Shown piece after piece: positions 41,226-53,477 of a stretch of 64,000 nucleotides of DNA. The first letter of the stretch is position 1; every line of letters starts with the position of its first letter. The position numbers and the translations under genes were made by a program. The notes under the pieces were generated by a model. That model was not told the DNA's origin and did no database searches. It was given only the letters and a program-made list of their open reading frames with translations. This DNA is from Roridomyces roridus (lineage: Eukaryota > Basidiomycota > Agaricomycetes > Agaricales > Mycenaceae). Where the stretch lies: the NCBI GenBank assembly GCA_029378245.1, contig JARKIF010000003.1, positions 2,108,001 through 2,172,000 of the forward strand. Reading direction: 5' to 3'.

Positions 41226-43091
41226 TCACATGCCCGCAAAACCACGCTGCTGTTGCGGTTGGGAGGACACTTGGCCACCCTGTTGGGTCAGAGGTACAAG
41301 GCCCGGCCCAGATGCAAATGCGGGTACGTTCTTCTCCTCCAGCTCCGCATATAGCACGCTCATCTCCTTGTGCTCCTTGCCCCAATTCTCTGCGTCCCAT
41401 ATCGTGTACAGTCCCTGCTCCCCGCCCGGTACCTTGGCGCTCGGGGCCGTGCCAGACTCTTTGGTGATCCATAGACGCAATTCCTTGTGGTATCGCCAAT
41501 TGCGGTTCCATCTGCTCCGAGTTAGTACACGCTTCTCTTTCATCTCCAACTCACAGCTCCTGGGCCGCCACTTCTTGCAGCGCGTCCCTTGCACTCGCGT
41601 AGAACATGAAAAAGAGGGTCTCATCGCTAAACGCGCTGGCCTACAAATGGCGTCAGTGCACGCGTCACATCCCAGCGCACGCACTGACCTTGCTCGGTCC
41701 TGGCGGCGGGGCGTGGACGCTTGCATAGCACGCGGGAAGGTGAAAGTCGGGTTCGACAGCATGGGCCGCACTCTGGTCTGCCCACGGTGTTATGAAGGTG
41801 GAATACAGGTTTCCGTTGAAGCCCATGTCGAGACCCATCGTCCCAAGATCTGTGCCCACACCGCCTAATCGCACGCTCCCACCTATCCGTCGTCCCGGTG
41901 CGTCAAAATCAGCATCGCTCGCCTCGTGAATCATGGCTACCAGACTCATGAGCCCCCAGCGATCTGCTGCGCTCACTAGTACTTGTTGGGCAGGCGTCTG
42001 AGGATGAAGGTGCTGTCCCGTTAGTGGTTGATGCCCATGAGGGTGCAACAGCGCCGCCGAGTGTTGTAGAGCGCCTGAACTTGGGTGCGAGTTGTTGTTA
42101 CCGGTACTGTTCCCATTCCCATTCCCGTTCTCTCCAAATTGTTGTGCACCGTTGGGATTCGGAGCAGAAGCCCACGCGGCAGCAGCGTTGGTTGCGCTCG
42201 ATGCGTTTGCATTCGAGTTTGGTGGGTTTTGATTTTGTGAGGGTGCAGGATTAGAACTCGTTGCGTTCGCCTTTGTTTGTGTGAATGGAGCTGGTGTTGC
42301 GTTTGGTGGTGCCGGATTCGGAGGATTTGGATGCTGAGAGGCACACGACGAAAAGGTTGAAACCATGCCAAGAAAACAAGAAAGAAACGCACCCGTTTGT
42401 CGTCAAACGGCCCTGGATGCCTGCCCATCATGCCCATTCCACTCAAATTCAGCATGCCAGGAATTCCTCCCGCTCCTCCCGCTCCAAATAATCCCGGCGG
42501 TCCACCGGTACCATTGTTTGCCGTCGTGTTGTTACTGGGCGGAGCGTTTTCACCCAACGCGGGAAAATCGTCCTGCGTAAGGTCTCGGGACGTCGTCGTA
42601 TGTGGGTGTTGTGCGGGTTGTGACGCTGAGCCAGCCGATGCGTAGCTGGATGTACTTTGAGGTGTTCCAGTGGTCGGATTACTGGACGTTCCTGCGGGAT
42701 TCGGAGGGGCACCCAACGCAGGGAAATCGTTGAGGTCCAGTGCTGCCTCTCCACTGCTACCCAATGCATGTTGCTGGGGTTGTTGTTGCTGCTGCTGGGC
42801 CTGCTGTTGTTGTTGCAAATGCGGCGGCAACCCTGCGTGTGCCAGCCCAAAGGGAAAGCTCGCGCCTCCTGCACCGTTGCTTGTTCCATTGCTTGCACGC
42901 GGCTGCATAAACGGAGACGCCAGCGGAACGCGCTGAGTAAGAAATTGGGCGCCCGGTAGTACACTTCGCGGTGGCATTGCATATGGTGGATAGGCTGCAT
43001 TTGTCGATGGATTCGGGGGTGCTGTAGGCTGCGGAGTTTGCCTGTACTGCGTTTGTTGTGGAGCCACAGGGCGCTGCTGAGGCCTATTCAT
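41226..43091 (-). CDS. NOT2: CCR4-NOT complex subunit NOT2 (CNOT2)
   Basis: Scaffold subunit of the CCR4-NOT deadenylase and transcription complex. From ATG 43089-43091 (MNRPQQRPVAPQQTQYRQTP) a long low-complexity Gln/Pro/Asn region contains two LDLNDFPALG/LTQDDFPALG motifs typical of NOT2. The middle part is Asn-rich. The conserved C-terminal NOT box begins at RWGLMSLVAMIHEASDADFD, continues with GTMGLDMGFNGNLYSTFITP and HAVEPDFHLPACY, then across introns SDETLFFMFYASARDALQEV, WRYHKELRLWITKE and YTIWDAENWGKEHKEMSVLY. The short Gln-rich end GFAGM lies beyond it. Its start is only 126 bp from the stop of the dynein tail gene. Confidence 0.95.
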
Positions 43092-43217
43092 GGTTTTCTG
43101 CGTGAAGCGTCGCTGAAAGGATGGCGGAACCTTGGATATTACATAATCCCGCCCCAACACTCCTGCATTAGGGAAATTACTATGTACAAGATACAATCCA
43201 TGGGTAAATGAGAGTGT

Positions 43218-46200
43218 CTAAAATCGCCTGGGAGTCAGGCCCTCTATCGACTGGTGCTCCAGTTCGTTCCGCGCCTTCAGGATCGCCGCGTGCATCTCCT
43301 TCATCGCGTTTCCGAGCTTGACACCGAACCGACTCAAGATGTCCCGCTGCCATGAATCATACTTGGCGTTCACCTTGGCCTGGACCTGTTCGTAGTCAAT
43401 GACACAGACGCCAAACGACTTTTGTGTGTCCGAGGTATCAAAGGTTGACCGCGTCTTCTTGATTTCCGTGAGCAACTGCTGCCAGTTGGCGAGCGAGTCT
43501 CCGAGCCGATTAAACACATATTCCGCCTCCAAATCCCACAACGATTGGAACTGGAGCCATTTACCCACGTACTCCGTCAGCTGTTGGACTTTGACTTCAA
43601 TCAAAGCAAATGGTCGCCCCAGAACATTGTCCGGTAGTTGTGTCAGCTGCAGGCGGTCGTCAGAACTGGTCCTGAAGAAAAAAAGACAGTGCTTACGAGG
43701 GAGGTGTAATTTGTCTCCGTTACACTCGTGCCCTGCATCTGCAACCCAATCTCATAACGGGAGCTCTGTATCCGCCGCAGTCGACAAACAACGCCCAGCC
43801 AATCATGCAATTGCCTTATCCAGTTTGCTCGCGCATACTCTATCGGCGGGTCCAAGAAGATGACTTGGTTCTGTATCCGAATTTCATGCACGATCGGTTT
43901 CAGATTCATGCTCCCCTCCAAGAACTAAAAATCGTTAGCGGCTATCCACGACATGATGCATGCCCACCTTTTCTTCCTTCACGCGCTTGTCGCCACGGCG
44001 CTTGCTCGTAATATCCCGCAAAGCCGGACGTGTGTCCGCGTCGTCAGCTGTGCGGTCGAATTCCCCACACCAGACCTGCACGATCTGTACCAAACGCTGC
44101 AACAAAATACCCTCTATCCGTCTGTCGAGTTCTGAAACCCATTGCTCCAAGTTTGCATACCCCTCGAGGTTGAGTCGGTCGATGGCTGCTTGGACTTTGC
44201 CCAGCAATTCGGAAAACGCTTCTGTCGTATAAGAACACGTGGCGAGATCCTCGACTGCCCGTAAAATGTCCTTGTACAGGTCGATGACATTGTTCGTCTT
44301 GTCCTACAATCCGAGGTGAGAAACAGATTAGGATGCCAGCGAAAGTCGGACCTGGAGGACTGATATAACACTGGCAAACTCCCGCACAAACTGAATGTGT
44401 CGATTATCCCGACCATCGGCGCTGGACACATACCGCGCCGTCGAGTCGTACTGGTTCACGAAATGATCCCACTTGATGTTCATCCCTACATTGCAAGTCA
44501 GCACGCGACAGAGACCGAGATTTCACTCACCCTTTGCGATCATTCGTTGCGAGTCATTCCGGTACTCCGCTACAAGCCACTCGATACCCTTGTTCTCATC
44601 CACAAGATCGAGTGTTTGCCCATATGTTCGTACCGTCTCCATTAGACTGACTGCGTGGGGGTACACTCGCTTCGCATCCTTTGCCATATTGGTGATTGCG
44701 TGCGGCACCTGGAAGCCCAACCACAGCATATTCCGCACTTCTTTGAAAAGGGTGATGATTTGTGGGTCGAAATTGACCGCAAGTTGGAAGAGTGCGTTAC
44801 TACCGCCCGCCCCGCTGCCTCGTGGTCGAATAATCTCGAACAGACGACCGTCGACACCCATGTTTCGCCGATTGATGTCGTGCAACCATGCATCGTACAC
44901 CGGGCGCGTGTCAAGCTTCTTGCGGAACGCACTGCTCTCCGACTGGAGCTTCTGCCCTTCTGCATACAACTCCCAACCCTTGCCAAGAACGTCCTCCACA
45001 CGCTTCATATAAGTCAAAAGTTGTCGTTCGATTTGACGTGCCCAGATGATCGCGCTGGCGATAGCAGGGAGATCCCGCATTTGCGACATGTGAGACGCTT
45101 CAGAGTCACGGAAACGAGTTTTGAACTGATCTGCATGAGTGAAGAGCAGAGGGCTGGTGCAAACTCTTACCTTGTCATGGAGGTGCTTGATATCCTCCTT
45201 GACAGAGTCGATCAGTTGGGTTTGATATTCTTGGATCGCTCCGCGAATCTGACAATCTCAGTAAATTGGCCTGCGCTGTATGATGAACCCTCACCTTTGG
45301 TCTGACGAAAAGGGCGTTGAACTTTGAGAAAACCCGGAACATTTCGTTAGCATTGCGTGCCGTCCCAAGGCGATCTCGGAGACGGGCAATGATCTGATTC
45401 TCGACGCGTGCAACGCGTTCATTGTACGCATTCTCAGCAGCCACCCAAATCTCAGTCCCCTCGACGGAAACATCGAGCACGTCTATGCGCTTGACGACCT
45501 CGTAAGCCTCCTTGACCTCTTCCTCCATATCCATCCCACCAATGCCCATGTCCAAGACGCTCCCACTGATGCCACGGGTTGGACCAGTCATCACTGCAAG
45601 TTGCTCATGCTGCTTGCGCCACTCGCGCAGGTAACGCGTCCTTTCCTGCAGCTTGGCATGCGCATGCACCACCTTGATGGGGATGAATTTCTCTGAACGT
45701 TTACGCGTGACCTCACGCGCGACGTTGGTGAACTCCTTGATCTGGTCGTCCCATGTGCGGAATATGGTCGTGACTTGGCCGAGAAGGGAGTCGAACGTCT
45801 CGTACGGGGTGTAGGCCAGCCGATGTGATGTTAGGATGCGCACGAGCTGGTCGTTGAAATCACGTGAGATTGCCTCGACGAGCGGCAACGCACGCCGAAT
45901 TGGGTAGGGTGAGATCTTGATCTTCCGGCAGATATGCCCAAAGATGAGCGTGATCGACTCCTGGATCTTGGTTAGGTCGGTCGCAGACAGCAGCTCGTTT
46001 AGAGGAAAGTCCTTCATCAGCAGGTTGTATTTGTGTACGACCTCCGTCGCGTCCTTGAACCCAGTGTCGGCAATGAAACTGACGGTGGCGCGGAAGCGTT
46101 TGGCATTGCGCAGGCAATCCATGACCATGGCCACTTGCTCGGTCGCCAGCTGGGCGTCAATGCCCTCGAGTTCGCGCTCGAGACTGAGCCAAAAGTTGAT

Positions 46201-47149
46201 TTCCTGCGACGCTGTACCCGAGGTAACATCTCGAGTAAGTTTCGTAACGGCTTGGATAGATTTAATCCAAGAGTTGACGTTTGAATGCAGCGAGTTGAGA
46301 AAAGTGCTGTCGTTGAGCAATTTCGGCGGGAGGTCACTGATACTCGGACGAGTCCCAGCAGCTTTGGCCTAAGACTATTCAGTTGGCTGGCACCACAGTC
46401 TGAGTGGGGACGCACCTGTTCGACCGCTCGCTGGATATTGGGGTGAATGATAAGGTGCGTTTCGGGAATTTCGACATTTTGCTGCAGATGCAGCAACGAA
46501 AGCTCGAGTTCCGCAAACTTTTTCTTGGTCATTGGAATACCCATCTTGCTGTCACCAGCACCCCTGCCTGCTCCTCGTGAGCCCACGAAAGCGTCGAACC
46601 AGGGTTTAACACCAAAGGAGACGACGGCATGAAGACTCTCGTACGGGGTTTCGTCGCCACCAAAGAGATTGAGGAAGTGAAGTTGGGTTGCGAGAGGCGC
46701 AGAAGGGTCCAATACCGGACTGCGTTTGATGAGCGCAAGGGTCGTTACGTGAGAATGGTGGTATGTGAGTTGGGCGGTTAGAGAATATTCGTACGACGGG
46801 ACCTCGTCTGACCTTGAATTGAGCCCAGGGAAATCGAAGAAAACCAAGCAGACGCACCTTCTGCGCCGTCCTCTGTATTAAACTTGGATTTCACGACATA
46901 GAGCACGGCGGTAGGGTCTGAGGCAAACTTGGCGACGCGTTCGTCAAAGTTGTCTTCAAAGAGACCCTCCAAGTCTTCCGGGGCGGCCGCTATAACTGGG
47001 GGGAGCAATGAACGGAGATACACGCGGAATATTTCAGTGTCAAATTGGGGCTGTTGCTGTTCGAGGCCATTCGAGTTGCCGTTCACAAGGGTCGGTTGTG
47101 CGAGGCCATTCGAGTTGCCGTTCACAAGGGTCGGTTGTGCGGGGTCCAT
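43218..47149 (-). CDS. dhc1: Cytoplasmic dynein heavy chain, tail-only gene (dhc1 of a split heavy chain)
   Basis: N-terminal part of the cytoplasmic dynein 1 heavy chain, which provides dimerisation and light/intermediate chain binding. From [15 protein letters not shown] at 47149, exons encode [20 protein letters not shown], then DHC_N1 sequence ([80 protein letters not shown]), and finally DHC_N2 beginnings ([40 protein letters not shown]). It ends [14 protein letters not shown] and TAG at 43218, only 126 bp before NOT2. Roughly 1,150 residues, against about 4,600 for an entire heavy chain; no AAA module or P-loop follows. Split heavy chains are known in Basidiomycota (dhc1/dhc2 of Schizophyllum commune, dyn1/dyn2 of Ustilago maydis). 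The motor half must be elsewhere. Confidence 0.93.
47062..47139. repeat. Perfect 39-bp tandem duplication in the dhc1 start
   Basis: Bases 47062-47100 and 47101-47139 are identical. In the dhc1 frame each unit encodes 13 residues, giving [11 protein letters not shown] twice near the N terminus. In frame, so harmless to the reading. Confidence 0.95.
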
Positions 47150-47312
47150 GCGGCGGGGCCTCCGTCTCTTTGGATTCCTGGGACGAGCAAAGTTAGCGCG
47201 CATGGTGGTCGTGTAGAAGGCATGGTGCACACCAGAGCCTGGAGGTTGTGAGGAGGTCGTGAGCGAGGTAAAGTGATGATCGGGACTCTTGTGCAAATAC
47301 CGCGTCCTGCTT

Positions 47313-48406
47313 ATGAGTGACCTCGACGAGTACGCGTTCGTATCTTGCCTTTACCTCTGTCTGATGACCCCAGGCAGATTGAGAAGCTCAAACGCTGCGA
47401 GCCCATCTCCGAGGAGCAGGTCAAGCGGCTCTGCATCAAGGCCCGCGAAATTCTCATCGAAGAAGCAAATGTGCAGCATATCGACTCTCCGGTCACCATC
47501 TGTGGCGACATCCACGGCCAATTCTTCGATCTCATGGAGCTCTTCTCTGTCGGCGGATTTTGCCCCAACACAAACTACCTCTTCATGGGGGACTTTGTCG
47601 ACCGCGGCTTCTACAGTGTCGAAACCTTTCTTCTTCTTCTGGCACTCAAAGTGCGCTATCCGGAGAGGATGACCCTCATACGCGGAAACCACGAGTCGCG
47701 TCAGATAACACAAGTATACGGTTTTTACGACGAGTGTCAGCGCAAGTACGGCGGCAGCAATGTCTGGCGTTGGTGCTGCGAAGTATTCGACTACCTCGCT
47801 CTCGGCGCCATTGTTGACGGTCGCGTCTTTGGCGTACACGGTGGCCTCAGCCCCAACCTTCAGAGCATTGACCAGGTATTCGTCATCTCGATGTAAGGTC
47901 CAAGTGTTCATGTCCCCCAGATCCGCTCAATAGACCGGAAGCAGGAGGTCCCACACGATGGGCCTATGTGTGACCTTCTCTGGTCTGATCCAGATGGTAC
48001 AGTTGTCTCGCTATCATCTTTTCTGGGCTCACAGTCTTCCAGAAATACAAGGATGGGGCCTGTCTCCCCGTGGCGCTGGTTACCTCTTTGGAGCAGACAT
48101 CACGAAACAATTTGCGCACAACAACGGCCTCGACCTGATCGCCCGTGCTCACCAACTTGCCATGGAGGGTTACAAACTAATGTTTGACCGCACGATTGTC
48201 ACGGTGTGGAGTGCGCCAAACTACTGCTATCGGTGTGTATTCTCGTTGCGACCATCCTCTATCTTACGCCTAGCAGATGCGGCAACGTCGCGTCGATCCT
48301 CGAGCTTGACGAGCATCTCGCGCAGGAGTACAAGGTGTTTTCGCATGCACCCCTCGATGTGCGTTCGGTGCCAGCAAAAAGACCACCGGCGGACTATTTC
48401 CTTTAG
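47313..48406 (+). CDS. PPH3: Serine/threonine protein phosphatase 4 catalytic subunit
   Basis: PP2A-family metallophosphatase, catalytic subunit of PP4 (yeast Pph3), acting in DNA-damage checkpoint recovery and other pathways. The 17-base first exon (MSDLDE) splices to [20 protein letters not shown]. Metal and phosphate motifs are all present: [36 protein letters not shown] and, further on, the catalytic HGG in VHGGLSPN and [10 protein letters not shown]. Introns split [17 protein letters not shown], the LLWSDPD region and [18 protein letters not shown]. The end RPPADYFL matches the PP4/PP2A C terminus (DYFL), the site methylated in this family. About 307 residues. It shares a 163-bp divergent promoter with dhc1. 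Confidence 0.95.
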
Positions 48407-48482
48407 ATATATTGTACCTTTTCACCCGCTGTATCACTGACGACCATCTCGTGCCCGAAAAAAAGTACATGTATTTTACAAT

Positions 48483-49712
48483 CTAGGAAGGAAACTCGTC
48501 TTGCCAGGAATGATATCTACTCTTTGCAGCATCTGCCGTCAACCACTCGACCTCAAAACCCTTGAATCGATTAAGCGTTTCCAAGCCACGGCGACTCAAT
48601 TTCCCCTTCTTGTAGTTGAATACACAGAGGGATAACGCAGGGCGCGACTGCATCATTTCGACAACAGAGACGCAGTCATCGTCCGTCTTGATCCCATTCA
48701 GAGTCAGATGGCGTAGCTCTGGTCCCAATGGGCGATCCGTCTGATGGCTCATTAGCTGTGGTAGGAGGTCCGGGAGACTACATTTCCCCGTGAGGCGAAG
48801 TTCGCAGAGGCTTGGGGCGTTGATTAGGATAGAGAGAATGTCCGGAGCCGAAGATGTTCGGCTGGTGAGTCTCCGCAGCCGGCATGTAGACTGCTGGAGA
48901 AATGGGATAACCAGTGTGCTTTCTGCGTCATCGTGAAGGAAAAGTTCCTCCAATGATGGGCACAAAAGAACGCCCAGAAGCGAGGTATTGTTGACGAAAA
49001 GTTTGCGCAAACGGGGCAGCTCGATGTGAGCTATCGAGCTGGGTACGCCGACAAAGGTCATGAGCTTGAGCTCAACCAGACTCACGGCAAGCTGTAGCTG
49101 TTGGAGAGCAAGGTCGATATCTTGCAAGCCGATGAATGCACGCTGTATCTGAGCCCAAGGCAACACCAAAGGCATTGAACCCATCAGGCTGACCTCTGAA
49201 AGACGGGGTGCGATTTCAAATGCCCGACACACTTTCGGGCGAGCGACGTAATCATAGAAATCGACGCGGCGCAGGAAGGGTATCCTGCCATGGATTTGGT
49301 CCAAGAGAGCGAGTCCCGAACCTCCCATCTGCAGTTTGACGCTGTCCCAACGTGGTGAATGTGGGATTAAAAGTTGGAGCGCAGTCGTTTCCAGCGGTCC
49401 GACGTGTATGGACAGGGCGCTCGCTTGCGACCTTTCAAGATGCGTGGCGATGACACGCAACGGCAGACCACGCTCGATGTTGGACCAGATTGCTGGTAAA
49501 GAGAACGTAGCTGCTCTCCATGTCTTGCAGACGCTGCCGAGTACCCAGATAGTCCTCGTGTCTTGGCGCAAGTGATTGAATATTTCGCCCAGAATGTCGA
49601 GTGGGAGGCGGCGAACGATGTGCAGCTGATCTTCGCTGCCCAACTCCAGTTGAGATAGCAGGGAATCCAAAGGTTCAGAGGGCGCGTGGGATGGAAATAG
49701 ATCGGCCGTCAT
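48483..49712 (-). CDS. F-box protein with leucine-rich C-terminal region
   Basis: Single exon, 409 residues. An F-box-like motif lies at about residues 33-75 (RRLPLDILGEIFNHLRQDTR, VCKTWRAATFSLPAIWSNIE), followed by irregular leucine-rich segments (LRRVDFYDYVARPKV, LSEVSLMGSMPLV, LCELRLTGKCSLPDLLPQL, LRHLTLNGIKTDDD). Probably a substrate receptor for an SCF ubiquitin ligase; such genes are greatly expanded in mushrooms. Substrate unknown. Head to head with the LRR-like gene at 49785 across only 72 bp. Confidence 0.82.
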   Translation of the reverse strand: MTADLFPSHAPSEPLDSLLSQLELGSEDQLHIVRRLPLDILGEIFNHLRQDTRTIWVLGSVCKTWRAATFSLPAIWSNIERGLPLRVIATHLERSQASALSIHVGPLETTALQLLIPHSPRWDSVKLQMGGSGLALLDQIHGRIPFLRRVDFYDYVARPKVCRAFEIAPRLSEVSLMGSMPLVLPWAQIQRAFIGLQDIDLALQQLQLAVSLVELKLMTFVGVPSSIAHIELPRLRKLFVNNTSLLGVLLCPSLEELFLHDDAESTLVIPFLQQSTCRLRRLTSRTSSAPDILSILINAPSLCELRLTGKCSLPDLLPQLMSHQTDRPLGPELRHLTLNGIKTDDDCVSVVEMMQSRPALSLCVFNYKKGKLSRRGLETLNRFKGFEVEWLTADAAKSRYHSWQDEFPS

Positions 49713-49784
49713 GGTGGGGTGGGAAAGAGAATAAATTGATTTTCTTCCGCGGGCCTGGCTTGCGTACGCCTTTTTCCGACTCCG

Positions 49785-51797
49785 ATGGACATCTCAAAGT
49801 CGATAGGCATCGACACCTTCTTTCAGGTCCTGACCCACATCCATGACGCCAAGACTATACACAATCTTCTTCAGGCACTCACTCCAGCCCACCCCCTGTC
49901 GCCAGTCGCACTACTTCGTCTGTCCCACCTGCCCATCTACATCGACTCTTACAACACAAAATCTGCCAATGCCTCGATTGCAGTCCTGAAGGGCCTCCTT
50001 CACAGCCGCAGTTTTCCTGTGGAATCCATCCGGCACATCGTGGTCGCCGTCGAACACGAGCCCACTTCGACCCCGGGCTTTGTGGACGGCAGGCATGTCC
50101 CCAGGCGGCCTGGCGGACCCAAGGATCCGCAGGCTATGCTGGCGATACAGGATTTGCTGGCGAAACTTGTTCAGCGAACTCGCAACCTGCAGTCGTTCGA
50201 CTACCACAGCTTTCCGGGCTATGCCCTGAAGGAGGAACACTTCCGGGCCTTGCAAAGTTTCCCCAACCTCAAACGCATTGCAGTCGACTGTGCCCTGCGA
50301 TCCAGGGACGTCGAGATACCGGCCAGTGGAGGAGGCTACGCTCTTCCCGGCGCATTGAGCTCCGAGTACGACGCGGACAATTGGAGGTCCGTTCTCGCAT
50401 GCCTATTCCCCGGATAGTCATTCACCCTGTTGTATAGCATCGACATGCTCACCTCCACAGTCGGTCCAACAATCAGCTCCTTGGAACTCCGGCACGTGAA
50501 TCATACCATGCTGAACAGTTTGAAAGAGCATTCGAGCGAGTTCAGCTCATACGACGCCCTCGAGGACCTCAAAATTGATATCACTGAAGGGGTTTGGGAC
50601 TGGCAGGGCGGAGGTTCCCCCGCGATGGGCCCATCCCCCGACTTTGACTTTCCGTGTCTCGGCTTCCCGTCGGTCAAGCGATTCGAGCTCGTGGTTTCTG
50701 ACAAAACCCTGCAGCAGTCGCAACTGGGACCGCTGAACCTCATCAACTGCAATTCGTTGACGGAGCTCGTCATTGACTGTCGCTACAGGTGGGTTTCGTC
50801 AGGTGTGGTCCACTGGTAACTTATCATCATTTAGTCTCTGGTGGGCGGACTGGTGGAGCACAGTGAAATTATTCGAGGCCCTCTCCCCGTCTGATCTTCC
50901 TGCCCTTGCGCACCTGGAGATCAGAGATCGCACGAGGAACACCGAGAGACACTGCTGGAACAGCAAGGACAATCACCTCGGCTGGAAGCACGCCGGAAGA
51001 TCATATCCCGGGCTCGTCACATCCTTCCTTGGCTCGACCAGTGCCGGCCTTTTACCCAGATTGACCAGTCTCTGGGTAGACGAAAAAGTTCTTCTACCTT
51101 CTGGCGTATCTGCCCACGATGCGCTCCTCGGGAGCCCTGGTTCTCCTTCCGAAACGAAGCTTTGGCACGACGCACTGCATACGACATTCTGGCAGCTTGG
51201 AAGCCTCCGCGTAGGCTTCGGTCCCTCTGACTCACGTCACCGCGGAATCGCTGTTGAGCCATTGCGACCCTAGCAAATTGTTTCAGTTTGGGTTAGAGTG
51301 GAATTGGCGGGAATATGGGCCACAGGACGTATGTGTCGACTGTCTCCACGCTTTACTCCGCACTGACCGCAATCCAGCCAATCTCTCCCGAGCTCCTCCT
51401 GTCTCTGTCGCGGTTCCCCGAGCTGGTCGACGTACACATACTCTTTCCACGGCCACAGACGGAACTCAAAGGGGATTCAGATCCCGAAATCGATGCGCTA
51501 ACTCTGGAAGACGTGGCATCGATTTTCCGATGCAATGGCCGCATCTGCCGAGTAGGCATCGGAAATTCCGTCGTTTGGGAACGCGACCCATCAGGTGGAC
51601 CGTCTGCGATCTTGCTTGCGAGCGATGGGAGCATCGCGTCGAATCCTGCTGTTCCTAGGTTCTTCCACGCGGGCTACCTGGCCAAACCGGGCGGCAATGA
51701 CGCAGACGCAGATCCAAGCAATACTGCTGTTCCACCGCGCCCGGACAGAGGAGATGAGATTCAATTGATGCAGGACTTGTTGCAGAGGATAATTTGA
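49785..51797 (+). CDS. LRR-like protein of the mushroom F-box superfamily, no clear F-box
   Basis: About 590 residues in several exons. It starts MDISKSIGIDTFFQVLTHIH; the N-terminal 40 residues are helical (AKTIHNLLQALTPAHPLSPV) and could be a degenerate F-box. The middle exons show LRR-type strands (TRNLQSFDYHSFPGYALKEE, FPNLKRIAVDCALRSRDVEI). Past a phase-2 intron come SIDMLTSTVGPTISSLELRH and ALEDLKIDITEGVWDW. Later exons read ALAHLEIRDRTRN, LPRLTSLWVDEKVLL, TALYSALTAIQPISPELLLS and FPELVDVHILFPRPQTEL. The end is an acidic tail, GDEIQLMQDLLQRII. Intron borders after residue about 340 are less certain. Confidence 0.65.
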
Positions 51798-51851
51798 TAT
51801 GCTATGCTTTTATATTTGTTTTCGGAAATGTACTTTTTAGTTTTCGCAATG

Positions 51852-53286
51852 TTATGTCTTGTAATAAACCACAAGGAATGGCTCTGCTCCATGCGACCGC
51901 AATTCTATCTCCATCCCTTTGTCCGCCAGTTCTCCAAACCGTGGATTAATGTCGCCGACACGCCATACATGTGTCGAAACAAGGCAGAATGCCTGCATTC
52001 CCATCGCGTACCGAGCTACGAGCATATCGCCAACGACAGCAGGGTTCAGCGGTCGCTCGTTGTACCTGTCGACCCGCTCCTTGACGGTAAGCCGTCGCAG
52101 GTTGGGAAGTAACGCCGCATTCCCCTGTAGCGCACGCGGGAACTCGCCATTCATGACACCGGTATGCAAGTCAAGTTGGAGATGTTCCACGCCGCCAAGC
52201 GCCTCGACACAGCTGATAAAGTCGCCTGCAACCACCGCGCCGTGGGCTTCTAGAGCGACATCTTTCAAGCTGTACGAGCGCTGGAGGAAGGTTACTGAGT
52301 GGAGTGAAATCGTTGCCAGCACCAATCCTGAGCGAGAAACGAGCGAGGACGGGAAAGTCCAGTTGATTAAACAGCTCCGTGACCAGTTCACCCGACAGGC
52401 TGAATTGGGCGAGGTAGGGGAGATGTATGGACGTCTCGCGCGCAGAGCTCGCCAGCTCAAAGGATGGTGTTGGCCACAGTGAAAAGGTGCCGTCTGCGAG
52501 ACGTGGGCATTGCACTAGGGTATGTATGAGCTCCGTCGGGAGAAGGTTCTCCATGTGCACGGTGGTCAATTGGTGCCAGGGAAGAATGAGGGTTGATGGT
52601 GTGAATCCCATGAGGTGGACATGGCGCAACGAGGGCGCGTCCATGAGATTGGATAAGCAGCTCTCCGGTTGATTTGTGCGACGACCGCCATGGGAAAGCA
52701 ACATCGTCAACTTGACGAGTCGCGGGACGCACCAAGGATCGTTATTTACAAGGAGGCAAGGGAAGTCTTCTAGGCGACGAACGATCTCGAGCTCGCGCCA
52801 CTGCTCGGAAATCATTCGAATGGATCGGAAAATCGGGCATAGGGAGCGGTGAAAAAATGTGAGTTGCCATGATTGTGGGGAGGGAATCATCGAGACGGAA
52901 ATATTGGGGCTATTCCCTGCTCTGGCGACCCATAGGTCAAGTAAGGCGGCGCGATGTTGGTCTTTGTACTGCAAAGCGCACGGCGCTACGATGATCCTTT
53001 GCCAGAGAGCAGGCAAGGAAAGAGTGATGCTTCGGAAGACGTGGGAAACTTGCGCGAGCAGCAATGGAGCATCGTGAGCGCGCGGCAAGGTATTTTGTTT
53101 GGGCAGGCACTCGGTGAATACTTGGCAGATGACCTCCACAGGTAGTCTGAAGAAGCGAGAGGTGGCAGAATTCAGCTCTACAATGATGTTCATTCGGCGC
53201 GCTCGCAGACGTTCAAGGTGGGCCAAAGTTCCCAGGATCTCATCGTCCGTATCGGCGAGACGAGAGTTGATTTCGATGAGGGACAT
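51852..53286 (-). CDS. F-box protein with frame change near 52300
   Basis: ATG at 53286 (MSLIEINSRLADTDDEILG), then a short coiled coil and the F-box (RLPVEVICQVFTECLP, VFRSITLSLPALWQRII). LRR-like sequence follows (LRHVHLMGFTPSTLILPWHQ, VHMENLLPTELIHTLVQCPR). Around 52260-52330 coding potential passes from one frame (NDFTPLSNLPPALVQ) to another (SLKDVALEAHGAVVAGDF, CVEALGGVEHLQLDLH), which continues to a stop at 51852. A gt...cag pair there would define an intron of only 26 nt, shorter than any other here. A longer intron of about 105 nt starting at about 52395 is possible, or the gene has a frameshift. The 5' half is secure. Confidence 0.65.
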
Positions 53287-53477
53287 GAGAGGAGGACAAA
53301 GCAGTGACTCGGAGCTGCCCAATTAGGCGAGCGCGCCTTGCCATCAATCTCCGTCAGCTCTGAGCTCTCGGCCTCAGCCTGTATATATCGACGACATCCC
53401 CACTCGAAGAGGAGATACTACAGTCTGACTGCCTAGCCTCGGCCTCTCTGAACTCGACGCGTCGACAACGCGTCGCT

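Noticed and set aside
52260..52330. 26-nt intron in the F-box gene
   Set aside because: The gt...cag pair would fix the frame, but every other intron in the window is about 45 nt or longer; left as an unresolved frame change.
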